Assembly (NCBI GenBank): GCA_029817715.1
Contig: JARUPY010000089.1
Coordinates: 1,054,001-1,118,000 of the forward strand
Length of the DNA stretch: 64,000 nucleotides
From: Melastoma dodecandrum
Taxonomy: Eukaryota > Streptophyta > Magnoliopsida > Myrtales > Melastomataceae
Reading direction: 5' to 3'
A program made the translations under genes and the position numbers. The notes beneath the pieces were generated by a model, which worked only from the letters and a program-made list of their open reading frames with translations, had not been told where the DNA came from and did no database searches. Of this stretch, positions 1 through 11,043 are shown in pieces (within the stretch, counting starts at the first letter, position 1; every line of letters begins with the position of its first letter).

Positions 1-105
1 TAATCAGTTCCACGTCATAACACCAGAGAGAAGTCATCCTTCCCATGGCGAACATCATCCTCCAAGGCAGACATTCCATTCTGCTTTCCAGTTTACTCTC
101 TCCGA
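1..105 (-). pseudogene. CYP704 exon fragment
   Basis: Read on the minus strand, this edge of the window resembles the PERW-region exon of the CYP704 gene at 1180-1383. The plus-strand text around 10-60 and 60-105 matches 1258-1300 and 1350-1395, with about 50 bases missing between the two blocks. It has no usable frame of its own. It is probably a remnant of a tandem P450 array that continues outside the window. It is too short to say which member it came from. Confidence 0.6.
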
Positions 106-479
106 AGAGCTCCTCCTTTCGTTAAATATTTCTCATCGCGTTTCGCTCGGTTACTTCGCACCTTCGTTGATGTTTATTGTTCTGCTTTTTCCTAAAGATT
201 CATGTTCTGAATTGTTCTTCTTAAGGATTCATAAGAACGTCTATTGATTTTCAAGCCGTTTTAATACTTTAAGTCTGCTACACGCTCTTTTCATGAGTCC
301 TTGATATTCTTCCTTCGGTTTAAGCTTTTGATATTGGGTCTGCCATTTCGGACCTTGAATATAATTGCTGATGTTGCAGAATGTGCTCCCAATAGGTACC
401 GGGAGAATATCGTACTCGCATACTGTCCTTCGGGCCATGCTGCATCTTCATCTGTAAAACACTGTTGAACTTGAGGTTA

Positions 480-919
480 GGTCCATGCTAGATTCATTAG
501 TCCCCGAAGTGGCAAACAACACAACAAGCATAATTTATGGAGGCAAATTTTTCGGGGTGCTTTTGTGATGCGTTAAGGTGTTAGCTTTAACATTCAGAAT
601 CAGATATCCTCTTGTATTTAACAAATTTTACTTTGCGGGATCTATTGGCGATGCTAGCCGGGAGGAGTTTGCCATCAATCCCGGTCGATATCAATGGCTT
701 TCTGGTCTGTGATCGTCATCTGGAGGAGGTGCCTGATAAAATTAAGTTGGTGGAAGCAGTTGATTAGTTTCCGTTTGGCTTAGAAATCATTCATGAGAAT
801 CCACCTATATATATTTGTTTGGGTAGCTTACAAAAACTTCATTAGATTTTGACAAATAGAAGGAAGGGTTTCTGGATGAATCTCCATCCTTGCAATTGCA
901 TATGAAAAAGCTCTTACTG
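480..919. other. Intergenic, no gene seen
   Basis: AT-rich sequence downstream of the CYP704 gene on the minus strand. It should hold the 3' UTR and polyadenylation region of that gene. A short open frame at 241-438 just to the left has no family resemblance that I recognise. Confidence 0.4.
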
Positions 920-2972
920 TTACATTCTAGGGTAGGCGTAAACATGGAGGCCTTGATCCATATGAAGAGTGAACATCGTGCGGTACGTGGTTACTCTGTC
1001 CTCGTCGACGAGCTTGAATTCGTGTGAATTTAGTAGGAGGGCGGCCACGATCTTCATCTGTCTGTAGGCAAACTCCTTCCCAATGCAAATTCTTGGACCG
1101 GCCTGACGTCAAGGGACATTGGTTTGGATTAGTTTAGGCAGGACCTGATCGGCTAAAGGGAAATGAATCTATGTTGTACCAAGAACGCATTGAATTTGAA
1201 AGGGCTTTCTGGATTAAAAGATCCATCCTCTGCAAGCCACCGTTCTGGAATAAACAGCTCCGCGTCATCTCCCCAGAGAAAAGTCATCCTCCCCATGGCG
1301 TACGCCGCTACATTGACGCCGCTTCCCTTCTTCACTTTGAATCCATCAGGAAGAACATCGTCCTCCAAGGCAGACTTCCCATCCTGCTTTCCAATTTGAG
1401 AAATCAAGTGCAGCAAATGCCAGGATGTGAATGTAGCATAGGATTCGTGGCCATATTTGCCGCATCTTACCACAGGAACTGCAGGATAGAGCCGGAGTGT
1501 TTCTGTCAAGGACGCGTGAAGATAATGCATTTTTTCCATGGCCGCTTCAGTTAACAGATCTGCGAAGTTGTCTGCTGAGGTATGGCCCTTGCATCCAGTT
1601 GCTTTGCGCACATCGTCGACCACTTTTTCCTGGATTCGAGGATTTTTACACAACGCATAGAAGAACCACGTGAGAGTGTTCGCAGAGGTGTCCTTCCCTG
1701 CGATGATAAAGTTTAGGATGATGTCTCTCAAGTATTGGTCTGTCATGTTTTCCGGGTCTTTCTCACTCTCCATGAGGAACCTTGAAAGTATGTCTTCTTT
1801 TCCGCTCTGCAGGCACAATCAGATCAATTAGACCATCGGCAACATCACATTCCAGAAGGCAGAAACAGAATCGGATCAACTTACGTCCACAGTTCCATTT
1901 TTCAGCTGTTCCCTCTTGATCCGGATTAGTTCAAAGACGAAGTCATCAATAGTTTTGAGATTCTTCTTGAGGGTAGCTTCCTGGCCAAGGTTGAGGTACC
2001 TCTCGACTTTCCAAAGAATATTCACGAAACGCCAGTACACTATGAAGTTGGCATCATCGAAGGCTTGGGAAAACTTGTTCCCTGACTCATAAGAGCCGGA
2101 TAACGTGCCCAAGTCGACGCCAAAACCCACCTTAAAGATCGAGTCTAATGTCGATTTCATCAACAAATCCTGCCAATTTTTTGCAGTAGATATTATCAGT
2201 AAAGCCTACCTAAGAGAACAACGATGAACCATGCACGAGAATGATGCTTTTGTCGACAACTCAGTAAGCAAAGAACCCCCGTCATCACGACAAAGTCACG
2301 TCCAATTGATCAGAACCTGCATGTTCATGGGTTGCCTCGCTTCAGCAGCTGTGGCGACCTTGGACACCAATTTCACCGCGTTTATGCGGAATACCGAAGA
2401 GCTGAAATTCCTCAGATTTCTGGTGGAGAACTCGTGGCTAGCGAGCTTCCGCTGGTGACGCCACTTCTCCCCATCCACCGCGAATATCCCCTGGCCAAAG
2501 AGATCCCTCATGATCCCACAGTTGTACTCCCCCTGAGATCGAAATCCGAAAATCCACAACACGTCCTTCGATAGCCGAAACTGAGAATAAATCAAAGAAA
2601 AGCATCTCATACTTTAATATAATTCGAGAAGTTGGTCTTCAGTATGTATTCAACATTGGCAGGGTCAACGGTGTAGATCTCGCTGTGGGAAGGCATGATG
2701 AGCCTGTAAGTTCGGTGCTTCCGCGCTAGAAACGTCATATAATCAAAGAGATCACGGAAGTGTATCAGCTGATTGAAGATGAGACCAGCCACAGGGGGTT
2801 GCTGATCTCTGGACGACATCTCCACTAAACAGAAGACTGCGAACTTAATTGAGAACCCGAGGACGAGAAAGAGGGACGCTATGAGCACTGGGAAAACAGA
2901 ACCAGCAGCATGGACCGCTCCTGCGGAAAGGAATAGGAGACCAACAACAAGAAGAGGGAGATTCTGCCCCAT
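920..2972 (-). CDS. Cytochrome P450, CYP704 family
   Basis: A haem-thiolate monooxygenase of the ER membrane. CYP704 members are mostly fatty-acid omega or in-chain hydroxylases feeding cutin and sporopollenin; the substrate here is not visible. Six exons on the minus strand fit GT-AG and frame: 2972-2613, 2532-2317, 2169-1885, 1806-1471, 1383-1180 and 1102-920, giving 527 residues, the normal family length. A hydrophobic N-terminal anchor is followed by the I-helix AGKDTSAN, the K-helix ETLRLYP (ExxR), PERWL, and the haem loop FLAGPRICIG with its cysteine ligand. The loop is split by the last intron. The start is ATG at 2972. The intron 1470-1384 is 87 nt and has no in-frame stop, so its retention would insert 29 residues just after ExxR. 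Partial copies lie at 1-105 and 7200-8000. The gene looks intact; the subfamily is uncertain. Confidence 0.92.
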
Positions 2973-3699
2973 GATAAGCTTTCTTTCCTTTTACCTGACT
3001 ACGATTTTGGTGGAGTCGCTATGTATAGTCTAGTTTTCCAAACTCATTCCAGAGAAGTGGTCGACAAAAACAAATCAGCAGTCTTTTGCTTCTTATCACA
3101 CAATTCCAAACTGAACTGTCCAAAATATAACGGACAAATGAGATTTGTTCCTAAAGAAAAGATAAGAAGAGAGAAAAGGGACTTTGATCCAATCAACCCC
3201 AAAATCTTGTGTCGAAATTTCGTTTTGAATTACTTCACCTAAAAGCTAGTAAATTAGGTGAAAGTCCATGCATTTTTCCCATGGTCTGTTTATCCGATGT
3301 GGGATTATTTCCCAACATACGGTGAGCTCGGACCCTTGAGGACACCATAGAAATAATCAAATCGGCAGAGATGAAGGTTGAGTTGCCTGCAGTCGGAGTC
3401 CGTCTTCCTTCTTTCTGCCATGTTTGCTTTGGTGGTTAGAGCCATATGAAAAGAAGTGATGCCGATGAGGCTGGTCTGTACTGGTAATGGATGAATTTCA
3501 GGTGAAACCGATGCGTGACGGTAGGAAGCCTATGTGCACTTGATCAAGTCGCTCTAATGGATGACATTCACAGGTACTACGAGATGACTGGTTGGTATAG
3601 ATGTGGGAATGTTCCAACTAGATTCAAGCGACGACGGGCCATAATTCCCATCGATTCGCCATTTTCACTATACCTTCTTCGATGAGTGTCGATAGGACC

Positions 3700-4825
3700 T
3701 AGGTACTCAAAACATGAATCGGTCCCCTCTAAATTCACTCCAGGGGATCGATCCTCTGATGGAAAACTCATGAACGATGCCCCCGATCTCTATAAAGCTG
3801 TTCCAGGGGACCTCTTTCCTTATACCTCGTACATCCATGAGGGCTCTAATCGCATTCCTGTCTTCGAACCAACCGGCTTTGGCATACACGCCCTTCATTC
3901 TTACATAGAAAGCTTGGTTCTCAGGGTCCATGGTGATGAAACGCTTCGCCACCCTTTCTCCTAGAAGCGCATTTCCATGCATCTGACATCCCGCCAGCAA
4001 TGCAACCCATACAAATGAATCTGGCTCCATTGGCATTTCTTGGACGAGTGCTTCTGCTTCGCCAAAAGAGTTTTGCAACAATCACATTATACATGAATAT
4101 GCTCCGTAAGATCCATTAGAATAAGCGATGTGACCTACTAATAAGGCCAATTTTGTTTTATCAATTTAATAATATCGAAATGCAGTCATTTTCTCTGCAT
4201 CAGCCCGATTTCTGATACTACGGAATGAAACAATGAATCCAAAGAAAAGAAAGGTGAGAGGCTATACTTTATTAGTAACAAGTAAATCCTTTATATGGAA
4301 TGTATCATTTTGGGTAGGTAATGGCCCATTGAGACGATACAGAAAACATTTGATTATGATTAAGTTCGTTTAGGTACTAAACATTTAACTTTTAAAAATG
4401 AAATTCCCTCCGACTAATCAATTAATCATTTCAATTTTGAAAACTCGAATTCATCCCAATTCAGTCAATCTTGTCTAACATGAACGCATTCGTAGATATA
4501 GTTGAGGATACCTACCGTAAAGGCATAGTGACGAACTCGCTGTTCCATCCCATAAACACTCATCAGTTCCAGACACTGTCGACCTTCCACAACCGAACCG
4601 CAGTGAGCACGAGCCGATAAAAGAGCGACAAAGGTTACATGGTTAGGTCTCAGCCCTTGAGTTTCCATCTCTCCCACGAAGCTGGAAGGCCGCTTCACAG
4701 CATCCGTGGAGGGCAAACGCGGAAACCATGGCCATCCATGTCATACCGTCCTTGTTAGGCAATTGCCTGGAAGGTTCCGAATGGTTCTTCGATGGATCCA
4801 CATTTTCCATACATATCAATATCAA
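3700..4825 (-). pseudogene. PPR protein relic (PLS class, E domain)
   Basis: On the minus strand 4825-4520 encodes a PPR L/S tract (MTWMAMVSAFALHG, then GLRPNHVTFVALLSA), and 4081-3707 encodes the end of the PPR array plus the E motifs (EAEALVQEMPMEPDSFVW, then DPENQAFYV and GIRKEVPW). Such proteins bind organellar RNA and often direct C-to-U editing. The pieces are in different frames, the N-terminal two thirds are absent, and about 450 bases of unrelated AT-rich DNA (roughly 4085-4520) interrupt the tract. This is a dead gene. A fragment of the same PPR (VKRPSSF region) recurs near 8000-8043. Confidence 0.8.
4085..4515. other. AT-rich insertion inside the PPR relic
   Basis: This stretch separates two pieces of one PPR protein that should be adjacent (RHYA... 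and ...EAEALVQ). It has no coding pattern and I saw no clear terminal repeats or target duplication. It may be a small non-autonomous insertion or accumulated indels. Confidence 0.4.
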
Positions 4826-5291
4826 AGCGGTGTCGATGACAACATCTAACTCTTATGCCTCTTTTCCTTGAGTAATCTTAAACCCATTAACCAAAGATCA
4901 AGTGCGCCAAGAGAAGCACCTGCCGAAAGAGCACTCACTTATCGGGGCTAATTAGCCCGCCGGATCTCCAGTTTTTTTCCATTTCCAAGTGACAAAAAGT
5001 GCAGTGGAATCGGACACCCCCCAAACCCGTGATTTAATGTGACCTTTTCCTTTTTTGTCTTTTTGTCCGGTAACAGGACAGATAGAAATGAGATCATCTG
5101 AAATACATTAAACATAAATAAGATTTTACGATCTGCTAAAGTAGGCATTCAAATAAATGTAATTGCCTTTCCACCATAATCCGTAAACCGTAATAGATAG
5201 ATACCCTCACAAAATCACCCGTCTTCTACCTAACAAAAAAGCATTATCCCCCTAACCACACAAACGGACAATCGGACGTTGGTACACCAGA

Positions 5292-5301
5292 TTATTTAAA
5301 T
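5292..5301 (+). promoter_or_regulatory. Possible TATA box of the fucosidase gene
   Basis: The sequence TATTTAAATA lies about 105 bases upstream of the FUC1 start codon, at a suitable distance for a short 5' UTR. It is judged by composition and position only. Confidence 0.35.
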
Positions 5302-5407
5302 AAAGTGAGAAAAAGGAAGGAAAAGGCCAGTCGCTTTTTGGATGAACTTCCTTATATTAGGAGTGAAACGGCCTTTGCACCAGCAACGCATCTATCACTA
5401 GGTCATC

Positions 5408-7137
5408 ATGTTATTCACGGCGATGTTGTCCCTCGTGCTGCTTGTGGGATGGCCTGTCGTCGCGGCGGCAGCCTTCGCCGGCAGCGAAGGAGTCCCTACC
5501 CCGCCGCTGCCCGTCCTCCCGCTGCCAAACTTCTCGCAGCTCGAATGGCAGAGCAGGGAGATCATCATGTTCCTCCATTTCGGAGTGAACACGTTCACAG
5601 ACTCTGAGTGGGGCACTGGGAAGGAGGACCCCGCGATATTCAACCCCGTTGGGCTCGACGCGGGGCAGTGGGTCGCGGCTGCAGAGGATGCCGGGATCTC
5701 GCTCATGATCCTCACTGCCAAGCACCACGACGGGTTCTGCATGTGGCCGTCCAAGTACACGGAGCACTCTGTGGGGAGCAGCCACTGGAGGCACGGGAAG
5801 GGGGACGTGGTTGGTGATTTCGTGAAGGCGGCCGCAGCTAGGGGAGTTGACGTCGGCCTGTACCTTTCTCCGTGGGACCGGCATGATAGTAGATATGGTA
5901 GTGAGTTGGCTTACAACGGGTATTACTTGGCCCAACTACAGGAGCTTCTCAACAAGTATGATCCTACTATCTGTTTTCATTTTTCGAGTTTCTGCCTGCA
6001 TCGGAACGTCTCCGATAGTAGGCTAATGGGGTTCGAGTACTGCCGGTAGTTTATGAACTTGTGTTGTTGCAGCTACAATAGCGTGAAGGAGATATGGTTC
6101 GATGGAGCAAAGGGCTCGAACGTGCCTAACATGTCTTACTACTTCAGTGACTGGTTTGCCATGGTCAAGCTGCTGCAAAGCTCCATCAACATCTTCTCCG
6201 ATGCTGGGCCGGATGTTCGGTGGGTGGGGAATGAGAATGGGTTTGCTGGGACCACCTCCTGGTCCACCATCAACCGGACTTCCCTCTCCATTGGCAACGG
6301 CAGCATTGCCGAGTACGTCTACTCTTTCCCCCTTTACTGTATCATTCATTTTTATATCGCAAGAGAATGAAATTCGACGGTATGTCAAGTTTGTTTACGC
6401 AATCTTTCTTTTCATTTCATCAATTCGTGAGCAGTTATCTGAACACTGGTGACCCGAAGGGAACTGACTACCTGCCGCCAGAGTGTAACGTTTCCATAAG
6501 GAAAGGATGGTTCTGGCACAAATCTCAGTCACCAAAGAAGTTGAAAAAGCTGCTCGAGATTTACTACAAGTCCGTGGGGAGAAACTGCGTGCTGCTCCTC
6601 AATGTGCCCCCAAACACGACAGGGCTGATCTCCGAGACGGATGTTCACAGGCTGAAAGAACTGAGGAACGCTATCGACACAATCTTTTCGATGAACTATG
6701 CCATGGGTTGTTCCGTGATTGCTAGCAGCGAGAGAGGAAGCGGGTTTGGGCCAGAGAACGTGCTCGACGACGACCATCTGTGGACGTATTGGGCTCCGAG
6801 GGATAATAGCTATAACAACGGTGGCAGCTTAAATGAGGTCGACCATTGGATAGAGTTCAGGGGAAGTGGCGGTGGAGGGCTCAAGTTCAACGTGGTGAGG
6901 ATCCAGGAGGCCGTGGGGCTTGGGCAGAGGATTGGCCGACACGAGGTTTACTTGGACGGCAAGTGCGTGGCGAAGGGGACCACGATCGGGTACAAACGTC
7001 TGCACCGGATCAAGGGCGGGGTGGTTAACGGCAGCGTGGTGAGGCTGAGGATAACAAAATCTAGAGGCGTGCCTCTGATTTCTTCCTTCGGACTGCATTT
7101 TGATCCCTTCTGGGAACCCAATCGAAACCACACTTGA
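5408..7137 (+). CDS. FUC1: Alpha-L-fucosidase, GH29 (plant FUC1 type)
   Basis: A secreted or vacuolar glycosidase that removes alpha-L-fucose from glycans. The Arabidopsis homologue acts on alpha-1,3/1,4-fucose of complex N-glycans. Three exons fit: 5408-5955, 6073-6312 and 6435-7137, giving 496 residues (Arabidopsis about 506). Residues 1-20 form a signal peptide. The GH29 barrel follows with FLHFGVNTF, ILTAKHHDGF, LYLSPWDRH, and WFDGAKG, whose Asp is the family's nucleophile. The region DYLNTGDPKGTDYLPPEC is formed across intron 2. The C-terminus holds a discoidin-like segment (LDDDHLWTYWAPRD to VYLDG). The gene lies between the parental CYP704/PPR segment and its decayed copy and appears untouched. 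Start ATG 5408 gives the only signal peptide. Confidence 0.95.
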
Positions 7138-7149
7138 AAAAAATTTACA

Positions 7150-8043
7150 ATCTGCGGAAATAAAAAGAAGGTTTCCGGATGAATCTCCATCCTTCCATTG
7201 TATATGAAAAAGCTGTTGGTGTTACATTCTAGGGTAGGCGTAAACATGGAGGCCTTGATCCATGTGAAGCGTGAACATCGTGCGGTATGTGGTTACTCTG
7301 TCCTCGTCGACGAGCTTGAATTCGTATGCATTTAGTAGGATGGCGGCCACGATCTTCATCTGTCTGTAGGCAAACTCCTTCCCAATGCAAATTCTTGGAC
7401 CGGCCTGACGTCAAGGGACATTGGTTTGGATTAGTTTAGAGGGGACCTGATCGGCTACAGGGAAATGAATCTTTGTCGTACCAAGAACGCCTTGAATTTG
7501 AAAGGACTTTCTGGATTGGAAGCACCATCCCCTGCGAGCCCCCGTTCTGGAATAAACAGCTCCGCGTCATCTCCCCAGAGAAAATTCATCCTTCCCGTGG
7601 CGTACGCTGCTACATTGACTCTGCTTCCCTTCTTCACTTTGAATCCATCAGGAAGAACATCGTACTCCAAGGCAGACTTCCCATCCTGCTTTCCAATTTG
7701 AGAAATCAAGCACAGGAAATGACGGGATGTGAATGTAGCTTAGAATTCGTGGTGAACGTGAAGATAATGCATCTTTTCCAGGTCCACTTCCGTTAACAGT
7801 TCTGCAAAGTCGTCTGCTGAGGTATGGCTCTTGCGTCCAGTTGGCTTTGCAAGCACGTCGTCGACCACTTTTTCCTGGATTCGAAGATTTTCCAGTATTG
7901 CAGACGTGCGGATGTGTCCTTCCCTGCGATGATAAAGTTAAGGATGATGTCTCTCAAATATTGCGGACGTGTCCTTCCCTGGGATGATGCTGCGGGCACT
8001 GTCGCATAGTTAGGTCTCAGCCCGCTGGAAGGCCGCTTCACAA
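7150..8043 (-). pseudogene. Truncated CYP704 copy joined to a PPR fragment
   Basis: A second copy of the 3' part of the 920-2972 P450. The haem-exon copy is at about 7222-7404, the PERW-exon copy at 7470-7685, and rearranged pieces of the preceding exon at about 7745-7990. Relative to the parent it has lost about 55 bases (parent 1451-1505) that carry the intron donor and the ExxR helix, and PERW has become PERG. From about 7995 the sequence changes to the PPR relic seen at 4640-4710. It cannot encode a P450. Confidence 0.85.
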
Positions 8044-8149
8044 CATACTGTCTTCTGGCCGTGTCATACTGTCTTACTTAGCCCGCTTAACCTTATATAT
8101 TAGCTTGAAAGCTCTTAGGTTTCCGACATATCATTCAACGCGGATCGAT

Positions 8150-8310
8150 GACTATATCTAAATCTATGCCACTTTTCCTCGAGTAATCATAAGTCCGTTA
8201 CCAAGATCGAGTGCGCCAAGTGAAGCACACGCCGAAAGGGCACTCCCTATTGTGATATTTATTATCAGGCTTAGCCGCAGGATCTCCAGTTTTTTTCCAT
8301 TTAGAAGAAA
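8150..8310. repeat. Copy of the 4830-4985 segment
   Basis: The text from gatcgagtgcgccaag to the ctccagtttttttccattt end is repeated, with small differences, at 4888-4985. It extends the CYP704/PPR duplication past the PPR fragment, in the same orientation. Confidence 0.75.
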
Positions 8311-8320
8311 ATCTCAAATG

Positions 8321-8738
8321 CCTCCTTCAGCTGACCACCCTACGCAAACCAGGTTATCATCGAATTCCATGTGATGACATTCCTTTATCTCATTCTCTCG
8401 AACATTTCCTGTGCCTCGTCGAGATCACTTCCATTGCTTATGCTGATGACATGTTCCGGCGCATCTGCCACCCAAATCTGTACAATTACAATACCTCAGA
8501 TGCGCCGTTACACGTCGTCAGCTACCTCGTGCTCCTGCACACATCGATAGAGCACGAAATCCTATCTCTCTCAACAACGGACATTCGAAATGTCGGGGAC
8601 AGACAACTGGAGATCAAGCCAATAGGAACAGATCCTTATTCTTCGAGACTATTAAATGCATTTACAACAACAAACCCAGAGACTTTCCTCCCCTATTTGT
8701 ATCCTCATAAGCCTTCACTGCAAGGCTAACAATAACTA
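8321..8738. other. Intergenic, nothing recognised
   Basis: Lies downstream of OMA1, so it should hold that gene's 3' UTR. The open frame 8451-8729 on the plus strand has no recognisable domain, and I do not regard it as a gene. Confidence 0.4.
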
Positions 8739-10505
8739 CTACAAGAATCCTTCCACTCCTCGCCCGGCTCTCGTGTCCCTATACAAGGTCAGAGCTTCTT
8801 CCATCACTCCGGCACGGGACAACGACTGTGCTCGCTTCTTCCCGGATGGATGCGTCGAGAGGTAATCCCGCAGCGACGAGTCTCCAGTTAGTTTCCCTAG
8901 TTTCTCGTATACTTTAGGAGCCACACGGGGATCGTATCCAGCTGAAGCCATTAGCAGTAGCCCCACATAGTCTGCCTCCATCTCCATCCTGCAGAAACAG
9001 AGAAAAATTTCAGGACGAAGGGTTTGCTGATCCTGGTCAGAGTTTCTCAGTTGCGTCGATTAGTGTAAGGGAGGAAGATGGTTTACTTTCGGGAGAAAGG
9101 AAGCCTTAGCAAAAGAGTTGACATGACATTAGCAATGTCGGGCATAACAAACTGGTATAGAATTATTTGGATGATGGTAAACCAGAGATTCTTCGTGATC
9201 TGCTCCGCAACATGTCTGGCGACTGCATGCCCGACCTGAATCCATATGGAGGACCCCAATGAACATCTCAATAACAGCAAGACCAGACGGAAGACAATAT
9301 TGTCTTATGAACTGAGCAATTACCTCGTGACCAACTACTGTAGCTATCTCCTCATCCATCTTGAAATGTTCCAGCAGCCCGGTGAATACGACAATTTTTC
9401 CTCCGGGCAAGCAAAATGCATTCACCATGGGCTCATTCACCACCACCACCTCCCAATTCAATCCCTCCAGGTGTGAGGTTTCGGATTTAGATCCCTGTTC
9501 TTTACCTTTCTTCCTGCTATGCTCGATCCAATCGTCGTCGAGGATTTCATCCTCACGGGACCAACCATCCACTCTCTTTTCAACACCTTTATCAGTTAAA
9601 GCCATCAAAGTCTCACGAGCCCCACGATCATCGCCCCTTCCCTCGAAAATCTCAGACGATGAATATTCCAGATCATGCCATACCTACAATATGCACTGTT
9701 AGCTCACAACACCATTAAAGAATCAATCCTTGTTCGATAACCCAATGCAGAATTGGTATCAACTGTTAATTGATAGCATGGACAACCTATGAACAAGACC
9801 TTCCATTCCCCATGATAACGACAATATTCGCCGACTATGAATCTCCTCATGATACAGATGCAATATCCCTAACCAACAATCCATCGAGATCACCAGAAAA
9901 GAAGAGTCATAACACTCTGCGTCCCACTGGAAACACTATGCAACCATTTCTAACTAGGGGGCTCAAATCGTAGGAGGACTAACCTGCTCACGGCTCAATC
10001 CTCTCTGCAGGGCATCGATAATATCCTTCGAAATAAGCCTAACCCTAATGCTGTCTGGATGAATCGCGGGCAATATCTTCCCTTTGAAGGAATTCTTAAT
10101 CTGGGAGAACTGCGCCTCCCCCATCCGCCTCTCCATATCCCTAGAGAGCAGCACGAAGTGCTTCCTCTTAGTGTAGGGAATCGTCTCCAGGTTCCCCAAG
10201 TAGACGGTGATCGCGACCCCGGACCCGACGAGCACTACGATGAGGACGTTCCTCGGCTTCTGGAGCCATCTCCGGGGTCCCCTAGGATTGAAATGCTCAA
10301 CCTGGTACCTGTCGACGTAGTAATGCCTCCTGGGGACAGAATCCCAGGGACTCGGCCGGCAGGGAGGAACAACAGACAACCTGCGGGATATCAAGGACGA
10401 AGGGGCGTACTGAGGCGTCGGTCTGGGGATCTTGGGGGTTGACCTGGATGCGAGGTTACGGACGGCGTTGAACGCGAACCTCGCTTCCTTGAAGAATCCT
10501 CCCAT
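8739..10505 (-). CDS. OMA1: Mitochondrial M48 metalloprotease, OMA1-like
   Basis: A zinc endopeptidase of the mitochondrial inner membrane, known in yeast and animals for stress-activated processing and in plants for OXPHOS maintenance. Four exons on the minus strand: 10505-9984, 9683-9324, 9235-9087 and 8988-8739, giving 426 residues. A basic N-terminus (residues 1-70) looks like a transit peptide, followed by a membrane segment (NVLIVVLVGSGVAITVYLG). The HExxH zinc motif HEVGH is assembled across intron 2 (HE at the end of exon 2, VGHAVARH at the start of exon 3). The third ligand region is EMEADYVGLLLM at the start of exon 4. The first true ATG is 10505; an upstream TTG-initiated extension is unlikely. 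All frames join cleanly, so the gene looks functional. Confidence 0.93.
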
Positions 10506-10750
10506 GGGATTTGTCAAGAGGGAGTTATGGGTGATGGAGGGAGAGGATCATGCGGTCTATTGGGGGGATCCGGAGAAATGGGTTCAGCGCCTTGGAGAAG
10601 AAGAAGAAGAAGGAGACGGAGAGGGAGGACAGGCGGGGGTGTAAGAGGAAGGCGGCTTCTAGAACCTTTTCTCCGAGGATGTCCGGAAGACTCGCGCCAT
10701 CTGGGAGCAGGAAGATGCGATCTTTATGTCCTCAAATCCAAACTACAGCA

Positions 10751-10761
10751 TGGGTATTTAT
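10751..10761 (-). promoter_or_regulatory. Possible TATA box of OMA1
   Basis: On the minus strand the sequence reads CTATAAATACC, about 250 bases upstream of the OMA1 start. The spacing is acceptable for a long 5' UTR. Sequence resemblance only. Confidence 0.35.
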
Positions 10762-10784
10762 AGTTCCCCCTTCATGGGATTAAA

Positions 10785-11043
10785 CCGCAGCAGCAGGTAT
10801 TGCCCCAATCAACTCATGCATCTCGGCATGGCTTAAGTAAGGAGAAGATTTATACTCGATTACAAGAAGCATTTAGCATTATCTGGGTACAGTAGGTAGG
10901 CTACTGAACGGGTGGAGCATTCTATATACATGGTATATGCTACTGACCGTGTGATGCCATTCCCCTCTTGCTACATTTATCAGAGTGTGCCGTGGTCTAA
11001 ACACGGACTATCAGAGTATAAGAAAGTTCGTGAATTCTTACAC
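10785..11043. other. Intergenic between ATS3 and OMA1
   Basis: The short gap downstream of ATS3 and upstream of OMA1, both on the minus strand. No coding pattern was seen. It probably holds the ATS3 3' UTR and distal OMA1 promoter. Confidence 0.4.

Noticed and set aside
241..438. 65-codon minus-strand frame near the left edge
   Set aside because: No recognisable family, no splice partner, and in a region of P450 debris.
5411..5935. Long minus-strand open frames opposite the fucosidase
   Set aside because: They are antisense shadows of GC-rich FUC1 exon 1 without domains or splice context.
10505..10517. OMA1 start at a TTG upstream of 10505
   Set aside because: The apparent N-terminal extension begins at TTG; the first ATG at 10505 gives a normal transit peptide.
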